Origin: Neosynechococcus sphagnicola sy1
GTDB taxonomy: Bacteria; Cyanobacteriota; Cyanobacteriia; Neosynechococcales; Neosynechococcaceae
Reading direction: 5' to 3'
DNA: 64,000 nucleotides
Assembly: GCF_000775285.1 (NCBI RefSeq)
Contig: NZ_JJML01000001.1
Coordinates: forward strand, 1-64,000
Shown here: one piece after another, positions 36,845 to 46,366 of the stretch
Position numbering within the stretch: the stretch's first letter is position 1
How the letters are laid out: each line of letters opens with the position of its first letter
The notes under the pieces: model-generated
What the model was told of the DNA's origin: nothing
The model's database searches: none
The model's input: only the letters and a program-made list of their open reading frames with translations
Position numbers and translations under genes: made by a program

Positions 36845-37464
36845 TTTTGAGGGTAGGAGAGCGGATGGGTGAGTGGGGGAGTGGATGTGATGACAAACGA
36901 CTGAAACCCACCCACCACTAAGGCATAAATCAGCACCAGCACCACCGCAAAGGCGATGCCCAAATCGCGGAAAACCTCATAGGTGACTTGCCATTCACCA
37001 TCCCACTTGATCGCGTAAGTTTCAGTGGTTGGGGGTTGTTCCGTCAGGTAGGTCTGAACCTTAGTGCCAGTGGTCGGAACGAGTTTATCGATCTGGGGTT
37101 GCAGGTTAAGCATGGCATAGACCGCACTTTCTACTCTGCCCGAAACGTCACCCAGGATATAGACAACGGGCTGCAAGTTTTTATGATAAATACTGGTGTC
37201 TGCCGTCGTCGTTTCCGTTTTCACCAAGGCACTCAAAGGGACTAAATTACCATCGGTTCCTTTGAGTCGGTCTGCGGTGCTTCCACATACCAGTCTACAT
37301 CGACGACCCCATCGGTTGACTGATACAACTGGCGAATTTTGGTAGCGAGGTCAATCTGTCCTTGATAGTTGGGACCATACACTTCAGTCACCAGCGTTTG
37401 TAGCACTGGAGATCCAGGAGGAATTTCGGCAACCTGAATCCGGGCACTGTAGCGATCGCCAGTC
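36845..37464 (-). pseudogene. RND efflux permease fragment
   Basis: Two readable pieces in different frames: [20 protein letters not shown] followed by [13 protein letters not shown] and [10 protein letters not shown], then [35 protein letters not shown] and a helix FRDLGIAFAVVLVLIYALVV. These come from the periplasmic domain and one helix of a large RND permease. More than 700 residues are missing on each side and probably between the pieces. It is fused at its 3' end to the upstream frame of the DsbA-like gene. Confidence 0.75.
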
Positions 37465-37782
37465 TAACCAATCCCAGGTGGAGCCGATAAAGTGACCTGC
37501 CTCATTAACCGTGATCCCTTCAATCACACTACCAAGCGCAAAGCCTTGTCCCAGTGCCGCCATAAAGCTGCCTGCCCCGAAGGCAAAGTTCCAAAGAAAT
37601 TTGCCTTCGGAATGTTCTCGAAATTCAAATGCCACCGCCCGAAAAATCAGCCAGAAAATCATCATGAAAATCGGGATATACAGGGCATTGAGAATTGTGG
37701 CATAGGCGAGGGGAAACGCCCCAAACAAGGCTTCCATCATTAGCACCAACCAGGTTTCATTCGCATCCCAGAAGAATGACAA
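37465..37782 (-). pseudogene. cytochrome bd oxidase subunit II (cydB) fragment
   Basis: About 105 residues reading FFWDANETWLVLMMEALFGA, then FPLAYATILNALYIPIFMMI, FREHSEGKFLWNFAFGAGSF and AALGQGFALGSVIEGITV. This is an N-terminal part of CydB/CioB, beginning after the first 45 or so residues and ending abruptly at the RND fragment. The left break lies exactly against an ISL3 transposase remnant, so a transposition or recombination event cut it. Confidence 0.8.
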
Positions 37783-38140
37783 GGATTTAACGGATGAAGA
37801 AAAGTCAAAGTTAGAACAGCATCTGTCTAGAGCAAAGCGATTAGCAAAAGCCTATGAATGGAAAGAAGAATTTCGTGCTATTTATGAGCAGTCATTGACC
37901 GTTGAGGAGGGGAAGTATCAGTTCCAATAGTGGTTAGGTAAAGCCCGCGAAGTTTAAAGTGAAGTGATTACAACAATTCGCAATCATTTAGATGGGATTA
38001 GCAATTATTTTCGGAATCGAACGACGAGCGGAGCAATGGAAGGAATCAATAATCGCATTAAGTTGATTAAACGGCAAGCTTATGGCTTTGTGAATTTCAA
38101 CAATTTTCGAGAAAGGCTATTAGCTTGCTTCTCTGATTAG
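37783..38140 (+). mobile_element. ISL3-family transposase C-terminal remnant
   Basis: The frame reads KDLTDEEKSKLEQHLSRAKR, AYEWKEEFRAIYEQSL, then two in-frame stops (TAG after KYQFQ, TAA after GKAREV), then TIRNHLDGISNYFRNRTTSG and AMEGINNRIKLIKRQAYGF, ending NNFRERLLACFSD. These are the hallmark C-terminal sequences of ISL3 (IS204/IS1001/IS1165) transposases. Dead by internal stops and truncated at the 5' side. Confidence 0.85.
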
Positions 38141-38162
38141 AAAAAATTATCACCATATTAAC

Positions 38163-38313
38163 GAGAGAGCCACGAATTTCAACATTGTCAAGCCAGAATA
38201 TCTAGAAAAAGTAGTAGACATAATTAATAATCGTCCCCGAAAAACACTGAGCTATCGTACTCCATTTGAGGTATTCTATTCTTGTATATCAGACATTGAT
38301 ACACTTCAAATTT
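38163..38313 (+). mobile_element. IS30-family transposase C-terminal remnant
   Basis: NFNIVKPEYLEKVVDIINN followed by RPRKTLSYRTPFEVFYSC matches the end of IS30-type transposases, where NNRPRK.L.Y.TP.EVF is typical. Only the last 50 codons remain. The 308 bp from here to the porin start hold no gene I recognise. Confidence 0.75.
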
Positions 38314-38621
38314 GAACTGGCGATGTTATCTTTCTTCCAAAGTAGGATGCCCCAATGTATTTTCCTATGCAAGGAGTAAGAAAAACAAATAATGAAAGAT
38401 AAAGCTTTTAAGTTATATTTCTAAGACTAACAATTCTTCTAGTTCTGATAGTCCAATTCATAGCACTCAATCTTTGCTCTGTTTGGGCTAAGTTCATCAT
38501 CGGAATTACAGGAATAATCTGCGGTTTCGCCTTTGTCGATGGTTTGACAGAGGCAAAGACTCTGCTGGTCAATTTCGGTAAAGGTTTTTTTTATTGAGTT
38601 AAGAGTGATGAGGAGGTTTGA

Positions 38622-40484
38622 GTGATTCAATTTCGTTATTCGATGATGAATGTTTTTTGGATGCTGTGTTTGCTGCTAGGAGTAGGATATTCACTACCGA
38701 AATCATCTGCCGCTGAAGTCAAGCATTCTACCCCAAGCTTGACTCGCTCATCTTCAGATTCTCCTGAGACGACTTCAGAAGTCTCAGGATTATCAACTTC
38801 ATCTCCAGTCACTGCTGTTGAGGATCTAGAAGGGGTTTCAACTGAATCTAACCAGCCTGACAAGCACGGCTCTAAGGCAATGGCTCAGGTCACCTCGGTC
38901 TCCCAGTTGTCAGATGTGCAGCCAACTGATTGGGCGTTTCAAGCACTGCAATCTTTAGTGGAGCGCTATGGTTGCATTGCAGGCTATCCCGACAGCACCT
39001 ATCGCGGCCAGCGGGCCTTGACTCGTTATGAGTTTGCCGCTGGTCTAAATGCCTGTATGCAGCGCATCGAAGAATTACTGTCAGCAACCACCTCGCCCTT
39101 GTTGACCAAGGAAGAGCTACTAGTTTTGCAAAAACTGCAAGAGGAATTTGCAGCAGAACTGGTGACGATGAGAGGGCGCGTAGATACGCTTGAAGCTCGG
39201 ACTACACAGCTGGAAGCCCAACAATTCTCGACAACAACCAAGTTGAATGGAGAGGCAATTTTTGCTGTGGTGGGAGGCTCAGGTGGGGAACCTCGCAGCC
39301 GGACACCTGCTGGAGAAGATCCCCAACCCATTATGGTTAACCGGGTGCGCCTGAATTTGGTGTCTAGCTTCACGGGTAAGGATTTGTTGATTACCGGCTT
39401 GCAGTCTTACAACTTCAGCAGTGTGATTGCCGGAGGCAGTTCTGTCCAGGAAGTCTTATTTCCCAATGCTGGTTCGCCTTTAAGTGAAGGCAACACAAAG
39501 CTCAACTTTGAGCCCCAGTTTCCTGGCTTTAATCCCCAGAACTTGACATCGAGCTGTGGGGGAAATGATGTTTGCCTGTATAAGCTGCTCTATATTTTCC
39601 CCGTTGCTAAAAAGCTCACCTTGTTTGCTGCACCACTGGCCGAAGTGTCTGATGCCTTTCCAACGCTGCTTCCTTGGGCTAGTGAAGGACAGGGGGCGAT
39701 TTCTCGATTTGTCGCACTTAACCCGGTTCTGCGGGTTTCTGGTGGAACGTCTGGAACAGGATTGGCTTCTGCAGCTGGCTTTATCTTCATTCCTACGCCC
39801 AAGGTTGACTGGCGAGCCCTATACGGTAGTGTGAATGCTCCTATCCCTGCCAATGGCCCCTTCCCAGAAAATGTTTTAGGAGCAGGGCTTTTTAATGGCA
39901 GTTTTGTTGCTTCTACTCAGTTAACCCTGAAGCCAGCTAAAACTCTGGATATTGGGCTGAACTACGCCTATAGCTATCATCAGGTCAATATTTTGGGCAT
40001 GGGACTGGCAGGTCTCTCAACAGGATCCCTAGCCGGCCTACCCATTACAACTCCAGTACACCTCAACTCTGTTGGTGCTACATTAACGTGGCGATTCCAT
40101 CCCAAAGTATCCTTGGCCACCTATGGTGCTTACATCATGGTAAATAACGCGGCTGGAGACGGTTATACAAACTTTACTAGCTGGCTGCTGGGCTTCTACT
40201 TCCCAGATGCACTTGTGAAAGGAAATACCGCTGCGATTATGTTTGGGCAACCCTTGTATCGAGTTGCTGCTGGTGGTGGGGCATCTCTTACTCCGTCGAA
40301 TAGCTTTACTGGCGGTCCCTCAATTAATCGGGCAACCCCTTACCAGGTGGAGGCTTACTATAACATTCGTCTGAATGATTACATTAGTGTCACTCCAGGT
40401 GCCTTTGTCATTTTCAATCCGGAAGGAGATTCCAATAACCTGACAACCGGTGTAGCTGTTATTCGGACTACCTTTACGTTTTAA
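38622..40484 (+). CDS. iron uptake porin (SLH + OprB family outer-membrane protein)
   Basis: 620 residues from a GTG at 38622, preceded by GAGGAGG. A signal peptide (MLCLLLGVGYSLPKSSAA) is followed by a Ser/Thr-rich linker, an SLH domain (VQPTDWAFQALQSLVERYGC, IAGYPDSTYRGQRALTRYEF), a coiled coil (residues 165-205) and a C-terminal beta-barrel with repeated aromatic strands ending in VIRTTFTF. Such porins make up much of the cyanobacterial outer membrane and pass inorganic ions including iron. It is isolated between IS remnants. Confidence 0.88.
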   Translation: MIQFRYSMMNVFWMLCLLLGVGYSLPKSSAAEVKHSTPSLTRSSSDSPETTSEVSGLSTSSPVTAVEDLEGVSTESNQPDKHGSKAMAQVTSVSQLSDVQPTDWAFQALQSLVERYGCIAGYPDSTYRGQRALTRYEFAAGLNACMQRIEELLSATTSPLLTKEELLVLQKLQEEFAAELVTMRGRVDTLEARTTQLEAQQFSTTTKLNGEAIFAVVGGSGGEPRSRTPAGEDPQPIMVNRVRLNLVSSFTGKDLLITGLQSYNFSSVIAGGSSVQEVLFPNAGSPLSEGNTKLNFEPQFPGFNPQNLTSSCGGNDVCLYKLLYIFPVAKKLTLFAAPLAEVSDAFPTLLPWASEGQGAISRFVALNPVLRVSGGTSGTGLASAAGFIFIPTPKVDWRALYGSVNAPIPANGPFPENVLGAGLFNGSFVASTQLTLKPAKTLDIGLNYAYSYHQVNILGMGLAGLSTGSLAGLPITTPVHLNSVGATLTWRFHPKVSLATYGAYIMVNNAAGDGYTNFTSWLLGFYFPDALVKGNTAAIMFGQPLYRVAAGGGASLTPSNSFTGGPSINRATPYQVEAYYNIRLNDYISVTPGAFVIFNPEGDSNNLTTGVAVIRTTFTF

Positions 40485-40517
40485 GTACGAGCATCCCCAA
40501 AAAGCCCCTCACTCTTA

Positions 40518-40671
40518 GAGGGTGCTTTAAAAGTCGGTTAGTCAGTTAAAAAAGCTCACTCAGTGTAAGCTGCGAATATGTCGTACACAGCACTGAGAGA
40601 GCGTCATGAGTAAAGCTTACCCCAGTAATTTGTCTCAAGCCCAATTTGAACTACTCAACGACTTGATACCC
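40518..40671 (+). mobile_element. IS5-family element, left-end remnant
   Basis: GAGGGTGCTTTAAAAGTC end, the untranslated leader and the first 22 codons (MSKAYPSNLSQAQFELLNDL) of the same transposase as the element at the window start. It breaks off after GATACCC, where IS630 sequence begins. Thus a 3'-truncated relative of the 1-464 element. Confidence 0.85.
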
Positions 40672-41160
40672 TTCAGGAGTGACCAGTATTCAAATCGGGC
40701 TAGTTGGACTTCATCCGTTCCTTTCTTCGTGGGGTAGAGGCTTTTTTTTAAAGGTGAAACCGAGTTTCAGACGTACCATCCGATCCACAGTAGCTACTCC
40801 AATTAAGACCCCAGTTTTTTCGCGAAGTTGTTCCCGAAGCTCTGCTAACGTGGCATCGGGCTGCGTTTCGACCAGTTGCCTAAGGACTTCAAGTTGTTCC
40901 GCATTAAGTTTGGTCGGGGTCTGCTGAGTCCGAACTTTGGGGACGATGCTACCCTGTTCACGATAGTGTTTAAGTAAGGTTTGGATAAAACTTAAAGCGA
41001 CTCCAAAGTTTTTTGCTAACTGGCGTTGTGAAATATTGCCGGTCTCATACGCATCAACAATTTTCTGACGCAAGTCTAGGGAGTAGGGTCTCATGTTGTC
41101 TATCAGTTACTATAAAGCATCTTCCTTGCAGTATACCTTACTAGACTGATAGGCGCTATA
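40672..41160 (-). mobile_element. IS630-family transposase N-terminal remnant with left terminal repeat
   Basis: From ATG 41094: MRPYSLDLRQKIVDAYETGN, then a helix-turn-helix NISQRQLAKNFGVALSFIQ, and LREKTGVLIGVATVDRMVRL. After a shift in a run of eight T (40742-40749) it continues KKGTDEVQLARFEYWSLLKG to the break at 40672. Upstream, the element end at 41160 reads inward TATAGCGCCTATCAGTC. The catalytic domain is missing, replaced by the IS5 fragment. Confidence 0.8.
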
Positions 41161-41215
41161 CGTCCACAGGCAGCTTAGAGACTCCTAACATCCCACGGAG
41201 TACGTGTACAAGGAA

Positions 41216-41395
41216 CTATAGTTCTGTACAACCAAGCCAAATTGGTTTTATGCAGCGATAGCTTCATGCTGTTGTGCAACCCCCTACCAATTGTCAAGGT
41301 TGAATACAATTCCCGAACTTTGCGCTGTTCACCAGGTTGCCAGGACGTGTTCGTTTGTCTCAATCGGTGGGCTGAAAAACCAATGCAACTATAGC
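41216..41395. repeat. 180-bp inverted-repeat element, TA-flanked MITE or structured RNA
   Basis: CTATAGTT at 41216 pairs with AACTATAG at 41387, and ATTGGTTTT at 41241 pairs with AAAACCAAT at 41376, followed inside by CAGC/GCTG. The TATA at each end suggests an IS630-type MITE beside the IS630 remnant. The long-range pairing would also allow a folded transcript. I find no coding capacity I trust. Confidence 0.4.
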
Positions 41396-41402
41396 TCGAA
41401 AC

Positions 41403-42561
41403 CTAGGACAGGAGGGATAGCTGGGTATCGGGCGGCGAATAGCCGAGATGTTTCCAGGCCGCAGGGGTAGCAACTCGCCCCCTGGCCGTGCGCTGCAAGT
41501 AGCCAATCTGGAGCAGATAGGGTTCGTAGGCTTCTTCAATGGTTTGAGCTTCTTCTCCTGTCGCCGCAGCCAGGGTCTCTAGTCCCACAGGTCCCCCTCG
41601 GAAATTTTCAATCATCAAGGTTAAGAGGCGACGATCGGTCCAATCCAATCCGCAGGGATCGACGTTCAACAATTCTAAGGCTTCCCCCGCGATCGCCTGA
41701 CTAATTGTTCCCAACTGTTTGACTTCGGTATAGTCCCGCACCCGCTTGAGTAGGCGGTTGGCAATCCGGGGAGTACCTCGGGCACGACGGGCAATTTCCG
41801 CCGCGCCGTCAGGGGTGATTGCCGTATGGAGGATCATGGCAGCTCGCTGGATAATCTGGGTGAGTTCATCCAGCTCGTAAAAGCGCAGGCGTTGAATCAG
41901 GCCAAAGCGATCGCGCAGGGGCGAGGTGAGGGAACCCATGCGGGTAGTGGCTCCCACCAGGGTAAACGGGGGGTAGGGAAATACTGCGGGTACGGGCACT
42001 CTGGCCCTTACCAATCGTAATCTCCAGGCGAAAATCCTCCATGGCCGGATAGAGAATTTCTTCCGTCACTCTCAGCAGCCGATGAATTTCATCAATGAAC
42101 AGGATATCCCCTGGTTGCAAGTTCACCAACAACCCCACAATGTCACGGGGGCGTTCCAGGGAAGGAGCACTGGTAATTTTGCAGCCCACCCCCATCTCCG
42201 CGGCCAGGACGAGGGCAATCGTCGTTTTACCAAGACCGGGCGGCCCATATAGCAGCAGATGATCCAGGGCTTCTCCCCTGGCTTTTGCTGCCTGGATGGC
42301 AATCTGCAACAGCTCCTTTAAGTCCTTTTGCCCCACATATTCAGCTAACTGCTGCGGACGTAGACTCTCCTCTGGCTTGCCTACCTCCCCCGGTTCTGCT
42401 TGGGGCCGGAGGAGCGGCAAGTCCTCGGAGGCGGGCGATCGCCCCGGAGCTGACGGGTCAGTTGTTTGTCTGGTAATCGGGGACGTAGATTTTTGCCCAG
42501 ATCGCTTTGGTCGGGCAGGGGGTTGATCTGAAGGCTGGGATTGAGACGAGATAATTGCCAT
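41403..42561 (-). CDS. ruvB: Holliday junction branch migration helicase RuvB, one single-base shift
   Basis: About 385 residues after repair. A 60-residue Ser/Pro/Arg-rich N-terminal extension precedes the RuvB core: [17 protein letters not shown], Walker [17 protein letters not shown], Walker [11 protein letters not shown], sensor [10 protein letters not shown], and C-terminal [18 protein letters not shown] with the arginine finger region. The shift is in a run of six G at 41968-41973; with five the text reads [12 protein letters not shown]. It drives branch migration with RuvA in recombination repair. N-terminal extensions are common in cyanobacterial RuvB. Confidence 0.93.
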
Positions 42562-42679
42562 AGCTGAGTCCTAGCATACCCGCAGGTTGCTCGACAATCC
42601 CAAAGCAGCCTCAAAATCCTCAATAAGAGGACTGTCACTGTGCCCTGTTAGTCGATCTCATTAGTCGATCTCAGAGGTA

Positions 42680-43162
42680 CTATGCCTGAGAGAATTCGGC
42701 TTGGAGGTCATCATCGTTGTTGTCGGCGATCGAGGCCACAACGGTCACTGATCGGGAAATTTCACTTGGGGAGAGTTCTGCCAGCGTCCGGGAGGTTAAG
42801 ACTACAACCTGGTCATCCAAGATGGCAAATCGGGCTTCAAAGGTGGCAGACCAGTTCATTTCTAGGAGTGCCCGCATCAACTGGGGCTCATTCTTGGCAG
42901 GTAGTTTCAGCACACTTGCCCAAACGGTAAAGGTGTCTTCATCCGTCAGCCCGGTGAGTTGGACAAAGACCTCCACACTGCCATAGTTAAACTTCCAAAG
43001 ATAGCCGCCGTCACTGTGGCTAACCATGGCACTGCGGTCGCTATCCAGACTGGAAATGACGGTTTCAATGATCTCGATATGGTTCGGGGTAATCGACTCC
43101 AGCCAATCGCTAAATAAATCTACGTTGGCCGTTGTCTCAGTCGAGGGCGGTAAGGTCGTCAT
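42680..43162 (-). CDS. YbjN-domain protein
   Basis: 160 residues from ATG 43162. Features: ESITPNHIEIIETVISSLDS, YLWKFNYGSVEVFVQLTGLT, and LPAKNEPQLMRALLEMNWSA followed by FAILDDQVVVLTSRTLAELS. The pattern of a small alpha/beta domain resembling type III secretion chaperones fits the YbjN family, which in cyanobacteria is widespread and of unknown role. It lies alone between ruvB and the ferritin-like gene, both on the same strand. Confidence 0.65.
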   Translation of the reverse strand: MTTLPPSTETTANVDLFSDWLESITPNHIEIIETVISSLDSDRSAMVSHSDGGYLWKFNYGSVEVFVQLTGLTDEDTFTVWASVLKLPAKNEPQLMRALLEMNWSATFEARFAILDDQVVVLTSRTLAELSPSEISRSVTVVASIADNNDDDLQAEFSQA

Positions 43163-43328
43163 CGCGTTTATCCTCAAAGCATGTCAGGTGAGTCAGGCCA
43201 CTGCTGCTGCATCCCCCACCCAGAGATCAGGCTGAGCAGGGTGCGCCAGCGATGGCCGGCGGCCGATCTTTAACCATCGCAACCAATAGCTTACTCCAAG
43301 CACTCCGACAATTTGAAGTCATACAGGT

Positions 43329-44222
43329 CTAGGCCGTGGCCTTCTGAGGTTTGGACTGCCGACTTAGCCCCCCTACAAACAGGGGAATTAATCGCTCCAC
43401 AAATCCCTGGGGATCTCGCTGCCAAGCCCGTTGTATCACATCAACGCGAGTCTGCTGCAAGTCGAGGGACAGGAGACTTTGGGGAAGTCTCTCTATGACA
43501 TACTGAGGCCGTTGCCATAGGGGTAAGGTATTGGCGACATCCAGGAGGGAACCGACCCGCCGCAATTCTGCTCCTAAGGTGATATCCAACCCAGACTCAA
43601 AGGCGGCCTGCTCAATGGCTGTGTATCTTTGCTTCGCCAGTTCCACTTTGCGGCGGTGCTCTGGGCTTTGGGCAGCCACTTTTGCCAGCCAGCGATTGCC
43701 CCAGCGCACATGGGCGGCTTCTTCGGGGAAAATTCCCTCAATCGTGGCCTGGATTTTAAGATTTTCTGGGGTTTGAGCCGCCTGCTTCAAGGCATGAATA
43801 TGGGCGGAAAAATACTCACACCCCCGTTTTTCGGTGACATTGATGGCAGCCAGGGATGCAATGAGAAAATCATCGACATCTCGCTTCGGGTCTTGTCCTC
43901 GATCTAGCAACCGCTCAAACTCTTGAATGTAGGAAGCCCCCGGTGGTGTCCCCACACTGGCTCCTAAATCGACCAGTAGCTCGGTGAGCCACAGGGCATG
44001 ACGAGCCTCATCCGCAATATGTCGAGACAGATCCCGCACCAGTTCTGGGGGCTGGCCGTCAAGCTGCTCCACGAGATCTGTCAGGTCTTTGCAGCTGCGT
44101 TGCTCACTGTAGCGGTAGCGATTCAGGGTAATTAAGTGCACCTCGCGATCGCGCACCACCTGCATCAAGATTTCTCGGGCACTCAGAGCATTCTGAAGTT
44201 TACGAGGGTAAGCGACAGTCAT
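43329..44222 (-). CDS. ferritin-like diiron protein (MiaE-type hydroxylase-like)
   Basis: 297 residues from ATG 44222 (MTVAYPRKLQNALSAREILM). Four-helix ferritin-like bundle with metal-ligand pairs: the first glutamate region RYRYSEQRSCKDL, then HIADEARHALWLTELL with ExxH, later NVTEKRGCEYFSAHIHAL and IFPEEAAHVRWGNRW with the second ExxH. This suggests a diiron oxygenase, possibly related to the tRNA hydroxylase MiaE or to DUF455 proteins. The substrate is not evident. It follows glnA on the same strand behind a terminator. Confidence 0.65.
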   Translation of the reverse strand: MTVAYPRKLQNALSAREILMQVVRDREVHLITLNRYRYSEQRSCKDLTDLVEQLDGQPPELVRDLSRHIADEARHALWLTELLVDLGASVGTPPGASYIQEFERLLDRGQDPKRDVDDFLIASLAAINVTEKRGCEYFSAHIHALKQAAQTPENLKIQATIEGIFPEEAAHVRWGNRWLAKVAAQSPEHRRKVELAKQRYTAIEQAAFESGLDITLGAELRRVGSLLDVANTLPLWQRPQYVIERLPQSLLSLDLQQTRVDVIQRAWQRDPQGFVERLIPLFVGGLSRQSKPQKATA

Positions 44223-44325
44223 AATTATGTTTTTTTGTAAATTTGTTTTCCTGATCGTAACGCAAGAATGATGGAGCACCCTGGCTATCAGATAGAACGA
44301 TTGGCGCGGGATGACCAGCCCCATT

Positions 44326-44356
44326 AAAAAAGGGTACAGATTAACCTGTACCCCTT
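44326..44356 (-). terminator. rho-independent terminator of glnA
   Basis: On the minus strand, GGGGTACAG and CTGTACCC pair around a TTAAT-type loop and are followed by TTTTTT. It begins about 54 bp after the glnA stop codon, well placed to end that transcript before the ferritin-like gene. Confidence 0.85.
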
Positions 44357-44409
44357 TCAAATCAAAACTCCCCCAGCAATCATCAGAAATTGCTGCCCCT
44401 TAAGGAGGG

Positions 44410-45828
44410 TTAGACATCGTAGTAGAGAGCAAACTCATAGGGATGGGGACGTAACCGCATCGGGTTGACTTCGTTATCCAACTTGTAGGTGATCCAGGTA
44501 TTAATCAAGTCGGGGGTAAACACGCCACCTGCGGTCAGAAATTCATGATCTTCCTCAAGGGCTTTGAGCGCCAACTCCAGGGATCCAGGAGTAGAAGGAA
44601 CCAGCGCCAGTTCCTCAGGGGACAGATCGTAAATGTCCTTATCCAGCGGTTCACCGGGGTCAATTTGATTCTTAATGCCATCAATCCCGGCGCAGAGCAT
44701 GGCCGCAAAAGCGAGATAGGGGTTGGAGGTGGCATCCGGGCAACGGAACTCCAGCCGCTTAGCCTTGGGATTACTGCCTGATAGGGGAATGCGGATGGAA
44801 GCTGAGCGGTTGCCTTGCGAGTAGGCGAGGTTCACGGGGGCTTCAAACCCTGGCACCAATCGTTTATAGGAGTTGGTGGTAGGGTTCGTAAAGGCAAGCA
44901 AAGCGGGTGCATGCTTTAACAAACCGCCAATGTACCAGAGAGCTGTCTGGCTGAGGTTGGCGTAGCCATCGCCCCAGAACAGGGGTTGGCCGTCCTGCCA
45001 AATGGATTGGTGGGTATGCATCCCGGAGCCGTTATCGTTAAATAGTGGCTTGGGCATGAAGGTGACCGTCTTGCCGTATTTTTTGGCGACGTTCTTAATG
45101 CAGTACTTATAGGTCATTAAGTAATCTGCTGCCTTCACCAGTTCAGCAAACCGGAAACCTAACTCACACTGTCCCCCAGTTGCCACTTCATGGTGGTGTT
45201 TTTCAATGGGAACTCCGCATTTGGCCATGGTGAGGAGCATCTCGGTGCGGATATCTTGCAAGGTATCCGTGGGCGGTACCGGAAAATAACCTTCTTTATA
45301 GCGAGGTTTATAGCCCAAGTTGCCCCCCACTTCTTCCCGGCCAGAGTTCCAACGACCCTCAACCGAGTCCACGTAGTAGTAACCTTTGTTTTCGGTCTGG
45401 TCGTAACGGACATCTTCAAAGATGAAAAACTCAGCTTCAGGGCCAATATAGGCTGTGTCCCCAATGCCCGTTGCTTTCAGATAGTCAACGGCCTTCTGGG
45501 CAATCACCCGTGGACAGCGAGCATAGGGTTCTCCGGTTCGGGGTTCCTGGATGCTACACAGAATGCTCAGGGTTGGCTCTTCCATGAAGGGATCTATCCA
45601 GACGGTTGTTGGGTCGAGCACCATGGCCATATCAGATTCATTAATGGCTTTCCAACCCCGAATACTGGAACCGTCGAAGGGTACGCCGTCTACAAAGCTG
45701 CTCTCGTCAATTTGGTCGTAGTATACGGTTAAGTGCTGCCAGGTTCCGGGCATATCGATAAATTTCAGGTCAATCATCTGAATGCCCTGATCTTTAATCA
45801 TCTGCAAAATTTCTTGGGGGGTTGACAT
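44410..45828 (-). CDS. glnA: glutamine synthetase, type I
   Basis: 472 residues, the main ammonium-assimilating enzyme (glutamate + NH3 + ATP to glutamine). Motifs: [17 protein letters not shown] (beta-grasp), [31 protein letters not shown] metal site, [28 protein letters not shown] and the C-terminal [13 protein letters not shown]. The tail carries the region around KxxxxLPP-type adenylylation sites only weakly, consistent with cyanobacteria using inactivating factors instead. It is driven by an NtcA-type promoter near 46.1 kb through a leader of about 250 nt. Confidence 0.97.
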   Translation of the reverse strand: MSTPQEILQMIKDQGIQMIDLKFIDMPGTWQHLTVYYDQIDESSFVDGVPFDGSSIRGWKAINESDMAMVLDPTTVWIDPFMEEPTLSILCSIQEPRTGEPYARCPRVIAQKAVDYLKATGIGDTAYIGPEAEFFIFEDVRYDQTENKGYYYVDSVEGRWNSGREEVGGNLGYKPRYKEGYFPVPPTDTLQDIRTEMLLTMAKCGVPIEKHHHEVATGGQCELGFRFAELVKAADYLMTYKYCIKNVAKKYGKTVTFMPKPLFNDNGSGMHTHQSIWQDGQPLFWGDGYANLSQTALWYIGGLLKHAPALLAFTNPTTNSYKRLVPGFEAPVNLAYSQGNRSASIRIPLSGSNPKAKRLEFRCPDATSNPYLAFAAMLCAGIDGIKNQIDPGEPLDKDIYDLSPEELALVPSTPGSLELALKALEEDHEFLTAGGVFTPDLINTWITYKLDNEVNPMRLRPHPYEFALYYDV

Positions 45829-46092
45829 GCGTTACTCCTTAAGTTTCTGAGCAATCTCAACTCACAGTAAATGATGAGGTTTAACGAGGGGGCTGCCAAA
45901 GAGCCTCAGGACTGACAAAACGGAGACATCTGCTGTTTCAGAACTTTCAACCAAAGGTTTAGCAACTCTTACCCCCGTCGAAAGCACCACCACCGCTGGA
46001 TTCCCTCTGCTCTTGACTAGATTGGCATCAAAATACGTCCATGCTTAGCGATCGCATGCCTCTCAGGAACCGACTACGTTTATACCTAGATC

Positions 46093-46135
46093 ATCCTAGA
46101 GATAGAATTGACGAAAATATTGTATTATTTGCTAC
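46093..46135 (-). promoter_or_regulatory. NtcA-activated promoter of glnA
   Basis: GTA-N8-TAC at 46122-46135 is a perfect NtcA site. On the minus strand it is followed, 23 bp downstream, by TAGGAT (TAN3T -10 box, plus strand 46093-46098). The GTAN8TAC-N22/23-TAN3T layout is the canonical class II nitrogen-control promoter. The transcript would start near 46086, about 258 nt before the glnA ATG. Confidence 0.85.
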
Positions 46136-46366
46136 AAAAAATATGAGGGCTTCCGCTACTCGAATTTCTTCAGGGGAGAGCTTAACAAAGTCTAAAGATT
46201 AATTGCTGCCGTCCCGATGGGGCCTAGCCTGTTCAATGTTGGGGTCACACGCCATGGTAAACTTGACGCTAAACCTACGAAAGAACAATCTGATGCAATT
46301 CCTCGGGTGTGTAGGTAGCGCTTCAGAATCATAGTAAACCGTGATTAGGAATGATTGGGAGAGACC

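Noticed and set aside
38439-38630. Small minus-strand gene divergent from the porin
   Set aside because: It overlaps the porin ribosome site and start, and its 63-residue product has no recognisable features.
45829-46086. Glutamine riboswitch in the glnA leader
   Set aside because: I looked for the conserved GUUCA...GGAAGUAG-type core on the coding strand and did not see it; listed only as a question.
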